Shown here: positions 1 to 9,800 of the stretch, piece after piece | Layout of the letters: each line of letters starts with the position of its first letter | Numbering within the stretch: position 1 is the first letter of the stretch | Assembly: GCA_011174825.1 (NCBI GenBank) | Contig: DUEZ01000076.1 | Span: 61,549 to 125,548 of the forward strand | From: Anaerolineae bacterium | GTDB taxonomy: Bacteria > Chloroflexota > Anaerolineae > Anaerolineales > E44-bin32 | Direction: 5' to 3' | Length of the DNA stretch: 64,000 bases | Position numbers and translations under genes: made by a program | Notes under the pieces: generated by a model | The model's database searches: none | Told to the model about the DNA's origin: nothing | The model's input: only the letters and a program-made list of their open reading frames with translations

Positions 1-100
1 AATGCTCGTTCATGAACAGATAGGTGCTCTCCCAGAGCCACTCCTTCGAAAGAAGGTTGAGGAGTTCTTAAAGATCGACGAGAAGGTTGTGGTTCATTGA
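1..100 (+). CDS. Thioredoxin-like protein, C-terminal fragment (cut by window edge)
   Basis: An open frame enters from the left edge and stops at TGA 98-100. The visible tail contains GALPEPLLRKKVEEFL. This resembles the last helix of thioredoxins, where a Gly-x-x-Pro-Glu-x-x-Leu-Arg stretch precedes the final amphipathic helix. The active-site CxxC would lie outside the window, so the assignment rests on about 32 residues only. If correct, it is a small cytoplasmic disulfide reductase. Other C-terminal helices could look similar. Confidence 0.45.
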   Translation, partial: MLVHEQIGALPEPLLRKKVEEFLKIDEKVVVH

Positions 101-198
101 GGGTAGTGATGCCCTCAAGTTTTTAAACCAAGATCTCTAAGTTTGATCTCTCCTCATTACCATCCGTTTTGGTCCAATACTTCCCGAAATATATCTAA

Positions 199-240
199 AC
201 CATATTCAGCCCTTTGATCCTCGGTAAAGGGCTGGATGGT
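199..240. other. Intergenic stem-loop
   Basis: CAGCCCTTT (207-215) pairs perfectly with AAAGGGCTG (226-234) around a 10-base loop, and the flanking ACCAT/ATGGT extends the stem with a small internal loop. It lies about 100 bases after the thioredoxin stop and has no strong T-run. It may be a weak terminator or an mRNA-stabilising structure. Nothing else was recognised in 101-396 apart from the ribosome-binding site of the next gene. Confidence 0.4.
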
Positions 241-396
241 TTAAGGACAAGTTGAGCTATGATTAAAGTGTGGTATCTTTCCAGAACATGAAACTCACGG
301 TAATGTTACGAAATAGCTTCCATATCAAAAGACCTTAAGCCAGCCATGGCCGTACACTTCCTTTGAAGCATCGAGACCCTGGGGAGGAATATCATC

Positions 397-711
397 ATGA
401 ACATCCTTGGGAGAATACAAGATCTCTTCAACTCAGCGGCTGATGATAAGTCGGTCTACTGGGTTTTTGTGAGGTGTGACGATTGTAGTGAGAAACTCCA
501 GACAAGGATAAATCTGTACAACGACCTGAGTGTTCAGTACGACGATACAGAGGATAAGACCACATACTTCTGTCGTAAAACCCTCATTGGCAGTGAACAA
601 TGCTTCCGCCCCATCGAAGTCGAATTGACCTTTGATGAACAGCGCAAGTTGATCGATAAAAGGATCCAAGGTGGTCAATTCATATCCGAAGAAGAATACC
701 AATCTGAATAA
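397..711 (+). CDS. Small Cys-rich conserved protein, unknown function
   Basis: This encodes a 104-residue acidic protein with a good Shine-Dalgarno (GGGGAGGA) just before the ATG. There is a CDDC pair near residue 28 and two further cysteines around residues 59 and 69, in CRKTLIGSEQC. The pattern suggests a zinc-ribbon-like fold with a four-Cys metal site. The C-terminal third is helical and charged (TFDEQRKLIDKRI). There is no signal peptide or membrane segment, so it is probably cytoplasmic. I do not recognise the family. It stands alone between a thioredoxin tail and an isomerase-like gene. Confidence 0.7.
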   Translation: MNILGRIQDLFNSAADDKSVYWVFVRCDDCSEKLQTRINLYNDLSVQYDDTEDKTTYFCRKTLIGSEQCFRPIEVELTFDEQRKLIDKRIQGGQFISEEEYQSE

Positions 712-933
712 TCGTGGATCCTATACATACTCACTAAAGGGGGAAAAGATGAGTATGGTGAACGTTTTATTATGAGATCCAATGCTTATGGGTTACACAC
801 ACATATCGAGGGAAAAAATCGGAAATTCAACAATATTGTTGATTCATCCGTATAGTTTTCTAAAGCTTCATCTCGTTCAATTACATTTGTTGTAGTAGGC
901 TTTTACCTACTATTTGGAAAAGGAGACTTCCAT

Positions 934-1830
934 ATGCGTTTCGGTATCATGACGATGCAAGTCGACACTCTCATCCCTTCCGGCTTACCAGTCGATCAGA
1001 TGTTGGCTCACGTCGCGGGCTTTGACTATGCGCAACTTGTCCGCAGGATGGTCGAATCTGGATTTCGAACCATCGAGCTTGGAGGCGATCTAGCACTTTT
1101 CTTGCCCATGATCTTCGATCAGAACTCTATCGAAAGGTTATCTGAAGTTAAAGAGGAACTCGATCTAACGTACACGGTGCACTTACCTCTATGGTCTGTA
1201 GAACCATCGACGCCCCTTGAACCTGTACGGAAAGGGTCAGCGGATGCGATTGTCGATTTCATCCATTCTGTCCTGCCGCTTAACCCTGAAGTGTACGTTT
1301 TTCACGCGACCGGAGCATTGGCCGCGGAGTTCTACCGCATGAACCTTCCCAAGATTGCTAAGATCGTCATCCTCCAACAATTCCAAACCAAGGCTGCCGA
1401 AAGCCTGCGCTGGATCCTCACCGAAACCGGTATCCCCTCTCGCGAAATAGCCATCGAGACCATCGAATTCCCCCTCGACTTAACACTTGACCTTGCTGAA
1501 GAGCTTGACTTGTCCATCTGCCTCGATACCGGCCACGTTCTTTCTGGTTTCTCAGGTAATGTGACGGTTGAAGATGCATTGGAAGCCAGCTTGCCACGTT
1601 TAGCTGAAGTCCACCTGCACGATGGACCCCAACACAACCCCGAGCAGGAGATCGTCTATGGACTGGATCATCGTCCACTGGGAACCGGTGATCTCAACCT
1701 TGGATTTATCCTTGATCACCTCATAGCTGCAGATTTCAATGGGCCAGTGATCTTTGAGCTCCAATTGTACGAAGCGCTGGATTCTCTCAATGTGATTAAG
1801 AGCCTCCGCCCTGATCTCCCTATCGAGTAA
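934..1830 (+). CDS. Sugar phosphate isomerase/epimerase-like TIM-barrel protein
   Basis: This 298-residue protein belongs to the xylose-isomerase-like (AP endonuclease 2 fold) TIM-barrel superfamily. Candidate divalent-metal ligands are in the usual order: Glu in AIETIEF, Asp and His in CLDTGH, His in VHLHDG, and Glu near the end in VIFEL. The N-terminal strand (RFGIMTMQ) and the repeated barrel strands fit a full-length single-domain enzyme. A strong AAGGAG ribosome site precedes the ATG. Members isomerise or epimerise sugars, inositols or related keto compounds, and the substrate cannot be told here. It appears monocistronic. Confidence 0.75.
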   Translation: MRFGIMTMQVDTLIPSGLPVDQMLAHVAGFDYAQLVRRMVESGFRTIELGGDLALFLPMIFDQNSIERLSEVKEELDLTYTVHLPLWSVEPSTPLEPVRKGSADAIVDFIHSVLPLNPEVYVFHATGALAAEFYRMNLPKIAKIVILQQFQTKAAESLRWILTETGIPSREIAIETIEFPLDLTLDLAEELDLSICLDTGHVLSGFSGNVTVEDALEASLPRLAEVHLHDGPQHNPEQEIVYGLDHRPLGTGDLNLGFILDHLIAADFNGPVIFELQLYEALDSLNVIKSLRPDLPIE

Positions 1831-2006
1831 TCTGATTTATTTCGCAGGATTATTTGAAGCAATGTTGGCTACACGCAATTTATACGCATGAAGTGGTCCC
1901 ACAACTGGTTGCTTTGAAAATCCCACTCTGCGGATTGATGGAAGAGTTTGCGGCCCCTTCGAAATGGTACTATCATAGAATATGAAAAGAGAACTCCATT
2001 GGAATC

Positions 2007-2174
2007 ATGAGCCCGATGGATATGTTGATCTTAAAACGGTTGTGGCGTTTTATCGTTCGTATGGATGTGGTGTCTATCCTCATCGTCCTTCTGTTAAGTC
2101 TTGCTGCACCAGGGTCATTGTTCACCCAACTCCCCTCCAAGATCGAAACTGACCTGAGCACATTAGTGCCGTGA
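2007..2174 (+). pseudogene. ResB-like N-terminal fragment (55 codons, one membrane helix)
   Basis: A short frame reads LKRLWRFIVRMDVVSILIVLLLSLAAPGSLF. It resembles the first transmembrane segment of ResB/Ccs1 cytochrome c biogenesis proteins, which typically show a LWRF basic lead, a long Leu/Ile helix and a Gly-Thr-(Leu/Ile)-Ile-Pro turn. Only this helix is present, whereas ResB proteins are several hundred residues long. Its TGA overlaps the GTG start of the next frame. It is most likely a truncated remnant. A genuine small membrane protein is the alternative. No convincing ribosome site was seen. Confidence 0.4.
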
Positions 2175-2731
2175 TGTTCTGGAAATATGACCCGCTTGAG
2201 CTAACATCCGCTCAGCGGGTGGAATTGTTTTCATTAGCCCGAACAACCCTCGCAGAGTATTTGAAGACCGGCACCTTACCTGACTATGAGACAGACGATC
2301 CCGTACTCTCGCGCCGTTTAGGTGCTTTTGTTACCCTGAAGAAAGACGCGGAACTATGAAGCTGCATCGGAAGCCTACGAAACAACTTACCCCTCTATCA
2401 GGTCGTGCAAGAGATGACTGTTTCCGCAGCTACATCAGACCCTCGTTTCCCACAGTTAACCTTGGAGGAATTCGATCTGATAAGCATTGAGATCTCTGTG
2501 CTATCGCCTTTAAAACGGATCACGGACATCAACATGATCGAGGTTGGGACGCACGGGCTTGTATTCCATCAGGCAGGGATGCAAGGCGTACTCCTACCAC
2601 AAGTTGCCATTGAGCAGGGCTGGGATCGTCAGGCTTTCATCGAAAATGTATGCCTCAAAGCAGGACTTCCCCGCAATTGCTGGCAGGAAAAATCCGATCA
2701 TGTACACCTTCACGGCGCTGGTGTTTGGTGA
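2171..2731 (+). pseudogene. AMMECR1-domain protein (AmmeMemoRadiSam protein A) interrupted by in-frame TGA
   Basis: Two pieces in the same frame, 2171-2356 and 2360-2731, form one AMMECR1 domain separated only by TGA at 2357-2359. The upstream piece ends GAFVTLKKDAEL. The downstream piece resumes SCIGSLRNNLPLY and continues through DPRFPQLTLEEFD, EISVLSP and LLPQVAIEQGWD to a normal C-terminus. In the family this junction normally reads L-R-G-C-I-G, so the TGA replaces the conserved Arg and the Gly is Ser. The simplest reading is a nonsense mutation (CGA to TGA). Sec insertion or readthrough is possible but unsupported by a convincing SECIS. The gene sits 10 bases before its radical-SAM partner. 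The Memo component is not nearby. Confidence 0.8.
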
Positions 2732-2741
2732 GGAGTGAGAT

Positions 2742-3773
2742 ATGAAAGCCCCTCTTTCCAGCCATAGGGAGGCTCGCCTTCAAGAAGTGGCTCAGGGTAA
2801 GGTACGTTGTCTTCTCTGTGAAAGACGTTGTCTGATCATTGAGGGGGGAAAAGGATGGTGTCAGACAAGATACAATCAGAATGGCATCTTGTTTACCTCA
2901 ATCTATGGTGCCGTTTCCTCCCTTTCGGCCAATCCCATTGAGAAAAAACCCTTGTACCACTTCTATCCAGGAAGCCGAGCTTTGACGGCTGGCAGTTGGA
3001 GCTGCAATTTTGGCTGCCCTTGGTGCCAAAATTGGGACATAAGCAAAACACCGCCTCCTGCGCGGTGCCGCTTTATGTCGCCAAAGGCTTTTATCGAAGA
3101 GACCATCCGTCTGTCCTGTCAAGGGACGTCGATCAGCTTCAACGAACCGACGCTCTCTTTTGATTGGTCGTTGGAGGTTTTCCAGCTAGCCCACGAGCGT
3201 GGTCTCTATAACACCTTCGTCACAAATGGGTATATGACAGCCACAGCGCTCGATCTGCTCCATGGTGCAGGTTTGGATGCGATGAATGTAGACATCAAAG
3301 GGAAAAAGGGAGAGGTCAGAAAATATTGCCAGGGAATTGATGTCGATCGAGTTTGGGCTCGCTGCCAACAAGCGAGAGAACTCGGGCTGCATATCGAGAT
3401 CACAACCTTGATCATCCCCGGAGTAAATGACGATGTCGAGAGTTGTGTCGAAATCGCGAACCGTATTGCTGATGAGCTAGGATGTGAAACGCCGTGGCAC
3501 GTAAGTGGATACCACCCGGCCTATAGATTTGTTTCACCGTCTACACCAATCTCGACCCTCGAGCTGGCTTGGGCGATTGGGATGGACGCAGGTTTGAAGT
3601 TCGTCTACCTGGGTAATGTCCCCGGGCATCATAAGGACAACACCTATTGCCCGCGATGCGGGGCAACGTTGATTGAACGACGAGGCTTCTTCATGAAGCA
3701 AAACTTGATGGAGAATGGCCGTTGTTACGCTTGCGGGGAATCTATTGCCGGTATGGGATGGAATTGGTGTTAG
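2742..3773 (+). CDS. amrS: AmmeMemoRadiSam system radical SAM enzyme
   Basis: This 343-residue protein has the radical-SAM CxxxCxxC motif at Cys88, Cys92 and Cys95 (SCNFGCPWC), which binds a [4Fe-4S] cluster for SAM cleavage. A Cys-rich N-terminus (Cys23, 26, 30, 40) and a C-terminal zinc ribbon (CPRCG and CYACG) are typical of the AmrS branch related to pyruvate-formate-lyase activases. The start is supported by GAGGAGTGAG a few bases upstream. It follows the AMMECR1 frame closely, matching the usual system order. The biological role of the family is poorly defined. With its AMMECR1 partner broken, its function here is uncertain, though the enzyme itself looks intact. Confidence 0.88.
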   Translation: MKAPLSSHREARLQEVAQGKVRCLLCERRCLIIEGGKGWCQTRYNQNGILFTSIYGAVSSLSANPIEKKPLYHFYPGSRALTAGSWSCNFGCPWCQNWDISKTPPPARCRFMSPKAFIEETIRLSCQGTSISFNEPTLSFDWSLEVFQLAHERGLYNTFVTNGYMTATALDLLHGAGLDAMNVDIKGKKGEVRKYCQGIDVDRVWARCQQARELGLHIEITTLIIPGVNDDVESCVEIANRIADELGCETPWHVSGYHPAYRFVSPSTPISTLELAWAIGMDAGLKFVYLGNVPGHHKDNTYCPRCGATLIERRGFFMKQNLMENGRCYACGESIAGMGWNWC

Positions 3774-3851
3774 CTCGAGGTTGTATATATGATGGGAACG
3801 CACATTCAGAATTTCGCAGGATCGTAGATGATTTCTTTCTAATCCGCACTT

Positions 3852-6800
3852 TTAGATTCCCCTCCCCATCCGAACCCGTACGATGTGGTGCCCCGGTTCG
3901 CCATCTAATGGAATCTCAAGCTGTGTAAGTCGCTGGCCATCCAACTCAACCCACGCCACATCACTGGACACATGATCCGGGTTCTCGAAAATAATTTCGT
4001 AATGTGAATCACCTCTCCGGTAACGCATTGTAAATTGGTCCCAGTATGAGGGGATAGCAGGCTCGATTCGAAGCGTTTCCCCACGCAGCTTAAACCCTAG
4101 AACTTCCTCAATCCAAACGCGGTACATCCAACCAGCTGACCCGGTATACCAGGTCCACCCACCCTGACCAATCTTTCCAAGTAGGTTATATACATCCGCA
4201 GCAACGACATACGGTTCTACCATGTAACGTTCTGCTTCTTCAGGTTCTTTAGCATGCTCAATTGGATTCATGATCCGGAGCAACCACGCTGCCCGATCTC
4301 CATCCCCTTGTTGAGCCAATGCCATGGCTAACCATAACGAACCGTGCGTATATTGACCGCCATTCTCACGGACGCCCGGTGGATATCCCATAATATAACC
4401 TGGGTTTGGCTTCGACTTGTCAAATGGCGGTGTAAAGAGAAGCACCAGCTTATCTTCCTCTCGGACGAGTTGATCGACCGCTGCATCCACCGCTCGCTTT
4501 GCTCGCTGTTGATCAGCCGCTCCGCTGATGATCGCCCACGACTGGGGCAGCGAACCAATACGGGCTTCTTGATTCGTGATCGATCCGAGCGGGGTTCCAT
4601 CATCGAAATAAGCTCGCCGATACCAATCTCCATCCCATGCTTCACCCTCGACAGCCCGCGCTAAACTACGCGTTTCCTTCCGATATTTCTCCGCGAGGTC
4701 GCTTTCCCCTTTCAGATCCGCTAACTCGGCAAACCCATGGAGCACATCGATCAAGAACCAAGCGAGCCAGACACTTTCACCTCTTCCCCCATCTCCAACC
4801 CGATTCATACCATCGTTCCAGTCACCGATACCGATCAGTGGCAATCCATGAACACCGGATGTAAGACCACGATCGATCGCTCGACGACAGTGCTCGAAAA
4901 GTGTAGCAGACTCGAGTGTTATGACTGGCGTCATGAAAACTTCGTTCTCGTCCTCTTCTAATGCTGGACCCTCTAAAAATGAGATCTCCTCGTCAAGGAT
5001 AGCCTCATCACCAGTTGAGTTCACATAATGAACCACAACATAGGGTAGCCAAAGCAGATCGTCTGAAAAGCGAGAGCGGATTCCACCCCCGCCTGGTTGA
5101 TGCCACCAATGTTGGACATCACCTTCTCGGAATTGCCTGCTCGCTGCTAACAAGATGTGGTCCCGGGCGATCTTCGGGGCTGAGTAGATCAACGCCATGA
5201 CATCCTGAAGTTGATCACGAAATCCGAACGCGCCGCTGGATTGATAGAACGCAGATCGACCCCAGACACGGCAACTCAATGTCTGGTAGAGAAGCCAATG
5301 ATTGATGAGAAAGTTCGCTGAAAGTTCTGGGGTCTCCACCTGAATGTTTCCTAAAAGGTTGTCCCACCATCTTGTGGTTCGAAGCAGCGCTTCTTCCACT
5401 CCGAGATCTTCTCGATACTTACCTACCAACCGTCGAACTTCTTCTACGGAGCCGGCTTGGCCGAGAAGGCAAATCACATCTGTGCTCTCACCAGGGGCTA
5501 ACTCTAGCTTGACCTGCATTGCTGAACATGGATCCAATCCTGCTCCGGTTCGGTTGGAGAGCTTTAGTCGTTTCATGGCATCTGGATCAGCCAGAGTGCC
5601 GTTCCGCCCTATGAATTCGTTATTGTCACCGGTGATGCTATGTGGGGCGGGATTTATCGCGCTAAATGCGATCCGATCTCTATAATCGGCGTTGTATCGG
5701 TTTCTGGCCAAGATCACTTTTGATGTATCGTCCCACTTCGTCTCGACGTGTTGTTGAGTCTTTTCTCGATCATCACCTAACGTCCACTCTAGATAGAACG
5801 TGACAGACAACCGCCGCTTCTTCGATGAGCCATTGCGAAGGCGCAATCGTTGCACGCGAATTGGTTCCCCACCCTGATCATCCATCGGCACAAAGGTGAC
5901 CAACTCCTGCTCGATCGAGTGGCTATTGTGTTCGAAGACCGAAAAGCCAGCCCCATGTCTTGTTCGATACGCATCCAACTCTCGAATAGGTAGGGGAGTG
6001 GGTGTCCAGAATTTCCCTGTCTCCTCATCGCGGATGAAGATCGTGTCGGGTGGCGGATCGCTTACTGGGTCATTAGACCAACGGGTTAGCCGATTCTGTT
6101 GGCTATTCCCATACCAAGTAAAACCCGACCCGGACTCGCTGATCAAAGTGCCAAAAGTCGGATTCGCAATGACATTCACCCACGGTGCCGGTGTTTGATC
6201 CTCAGGCCCAAGGTAGATCGCATAAACACGTCCGTCGTGGGTAAATCCACCTAAGCTGTTGAAATACGCAAGATCCATGTAGGGCAGGGGCGCAGATGGC
6301 TCCTCGGGGACGAAAGATATTGACAAGGGGGAGGGATATTCCGTTGTCTTAGAACGACCAGCCAGCTGTTGATGTAAGGAGCCCCGAGAAGCCACCAAAG
6401 ATACCCGTGCGACGGCCAACATAAGGGTCAGATCCTCCTCTGAGATCTGATCCACATTGAGCAGGAAGACGCCATCGGATTGACTAACGCCGGTAAGTGA
6501 AGATTGGGCTTGGATCAGCCTTTTAAGTTCCTCGTTCAACGGCTGCTCATAACTGCTCGATTCCTCATTCAGGATCACCAGATCAGCGTTCAACCCATGC
6601 TGGTGCCAGTACGAATGCGCTTGCAGCATTTGTCGCGCGAAATTGAGATCAGCCCCTTCAGCGATACTCAGGACAGCAATGGGCTTATCTCCTGAAATGC
6701 CATAAGGCCAGAGGCGTGACTGATCAAGCTCGTTTTGCCTAAGCACCTCTCCGGGTGGACGAAATGTAGCACTGGGATAGAGCATATAACTGGCTAGCTG

Positions 6801-9800
6801 TTGAAAACGACGGGCATCGTCCGGTTGAATGCGTAATTGACGTAACTCAACCTGAGCTTGGACCCAAGCTAAGTCAAGTGCGCGATCAACGGATTGAGAT
6901 TCACGATATCTGTCCAGCAGGTTCAGCAACTTCTCGCGGGTTTCAGCTACGCATAGGATCAAAGTAAACCGTTTCCTCTGTCTAGGCTTCAACACCACTT
7001 CACGACGAATACTTAAAATCGGATCCAGTACCGCCCCCTCTGTATTGGTTAACTCTTGGTTTAAGGCAATCGGAGCAACAGTTGTGTGACCACGACCGAT
7101 GAAGCGTCGTCGATCGGTCTCGAATTGTATCGACGCTTCCAAGGTAGGATCATAGGTAATCAAGTGACCAACCCAGATGGGAGGGTCATCTTCGTTCCGT
7201 GGTCGACGCGAAGCAATCAATGCCCCAAGATTAGGGACAAACTCTGTTTGGATAAATAGTTTATTGAAGGCTGGATGTTGACGATCGGTGTTATGAGGAG
7301 CCATGGCTAGCTCAAGATAGCTCGTAACCTCTAGCTCTCGCTGACGGTTCGTGCGATTAATGAGCGTGATACGCCTGATCTCAACGTTATCCTCTGGCGA
7401 GACGGTGATCACACTCTCACTTTCGATACCGTCATCGGAACGGCGGATCTCAGCTCGATCAATGGTGAAGCTCACGGCGTAATTGTCCATCTTCCCGCCA
7501 ACTGGTTGGAAAGTGTTGCTCCAAACCCTGTCCGTCTCCGTATCGCGGAAGTAACAGAAGGTTCCCCAGTTATCACGGGTGGTGTCCGCCCTCCAGCGAG
7601 TGATATCAATATCGCGCCAGCGGCTATAGCCCCCACCGGCGCCACTTATCAGCAAGCTATATTCTCCGTTACTTATGAGTTGTGTAACGGGTGTCGGCGT
7701 ATGTGGGGTATCGAATTTGCTTACCGAGGGCGCTACCTCGGCGCTTGATGCAAGTGAACCAGCATGCTCTCGCCTAGGAAACTCATTCAATGGTGGTGCA
7801 ATCGGAATCCGCTCATACAAGAGAGGCTCCGTTGCCCTAACTCGCGCATCGGAATGAAATCGTCTCTGCAATGGCTGATCGTTTAAAAGGCTGTTGATCG
7901 CGAGAAATCCCATCGCCTGGTGATGAGCCATGTAGGTTCGGGCAGGTACGCCGCGTTTCCCATCACGACTACGATGTCGGCTGAAATCAATGGCGTCATA
8001 GTAACCGTAGCTATCATGGAGTCCGATCTGATCTAATCTTTTCAGATTACGAATCGCTGCTGCCGGATCTATCATGAGGGCTAACAGTGTGGCGTATGGC
8101 GCGACGACTAATTCTTCCCCAAGCCCTCGTTTGAGACCCAAACCAGGTACTCCGAAGGCCTTATACTGATAGATCCTATTATTATCCAGATCACTGAAGG
8201 CCGATTCGGAAATCCCCCACGGAACACCTCGTTGGCGTGCGTAATCGATTTGTTGCGCCACTGCCTCACGCGCAGCCATATCGAGCAGTGAATTTTCAAA
8301 TCCCTTTTGAAGCAGCAGTGGCATCAAGTACTCGAACATCGTCCCAGTCCAACTGAGTAGAAGATGGCGATTGCCTACTCTAGCGAACGGACGTGATAGC
8401 GCTAGCCAGTGATCGCTTGGAACGTCACCTCTAGCGATAGCGACGAAGCTGGCTAAACGAGCTTCACTTGCTAACAGATCGTAATAGGATGGATCTAAAT
8501 GCTGCTCGTTGAGGTTATACCCGATAGAAAATAGTCGGCGGTTTGTGTCATAGAGGAACCGCATATTCATACTATCGCCGAGGTCCCGTATCCGATGGAT
8601 AAGATCCGCTACGTTGGAAAGCATCTCCCCAGCAAACCATTTCGATCGAGAATAATCTTTCCTGATACGATTTACCCATACTTCGAGCTGCTCCGGGGGA
8701 TCGGACAATTGTTTATACTCAGATTCTAAGACCTCGATGAAATGAATGTCTCCAGAAGCAATATCTTTTAACGATAGGGGCGATTTCAAGAAATTTCGGT
8801 AGGCATCCTTTACCCTACTGTTGAAAAGATCTATGTTGTCCTTTGATTCCCGTAAAATAAATTCAACCCAGGGAAGATAACGATCAATTAATTCCACCCA
8901 AGCCATCAATTGCTGTTGTACCTTTTCAGACCAATAAACCGCTTCACTGTCCAACTGAGAATCCTGCTTTAAGAGAAGGACAAGGTCATCAACAGAATTG
9001 ACTGCGAACCAAATGTGTAAAATAAATTCTTCGAGATTCTTGGGTTTCGTTAAGAACATTTCTTCAAGTTTCACGAAGATTTCATTGTGTCTTCCGCGAT
9101 GATCAATCCTGTTGAGCACTTCACGAAGGATTCGTAGCGTATCAATCACTCCCCGAGAAGCTTGTTCACCAAAGAGTGGCGAGTCGATTACCTCCTGAAT
9201 TCCTTGATCGAGTGCCCAGAGACTTCCTAAGAGATTTCCACTATCGACAGTAGAAACATAGCGCGGCATCAACGGGCGAAGGTTCTGAAGTTCATACCAA
9301 TTAAGTAGATGCCCTTCAAACCGTTCGAGATTATCAATCGTATTGAAGGTCTGAGTCATCAAGTTAACGAATTGATCACCTGTCACGTAACCGAAATCGT
9401 AAGCTCCCAACGCACTCAACAGCCAAAGCCCAATGTTTGTTGGGCTGGTTCTCATCGCCAGCTCTTTACGATGCGAGATCTGATAATTATCTGGCGGCAG
9501 CCATTTCGTATCAGAGCGCACAAAGTCATCGTAGAAGCGCCATGTTTCTCGTGCAATTCGCCTCAGCATCTGCGAATCTCTATCCGAGATTTGTACCTGA
9601 CGCGGCGTTCGGTCAGGCTTGACAGCAAGCCACATTGCAACAAATGGACTGATAAACCAAAGAAGTAAGAAGAACCCTGCAAAAATCAAACTGAAGGGTT
9701 CAACCCAAAAAAGCAATCCCGTTAGGCCAATAGAAAGAACGCTGACCATTCCCATATGGAGATAAAAAGCTCGATCGTGGCCGGAAACATCCCATTGTGC

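Noticed and set aside
2360..2420. SECIS-like element after the AMMECR1 TGA
   Set aside because: Only a short bulged stem (CAGGTC/GACTG) about 38 bases downstream was found. Distance and stability are poor, so it is not annotated as a selenocysteine signal.
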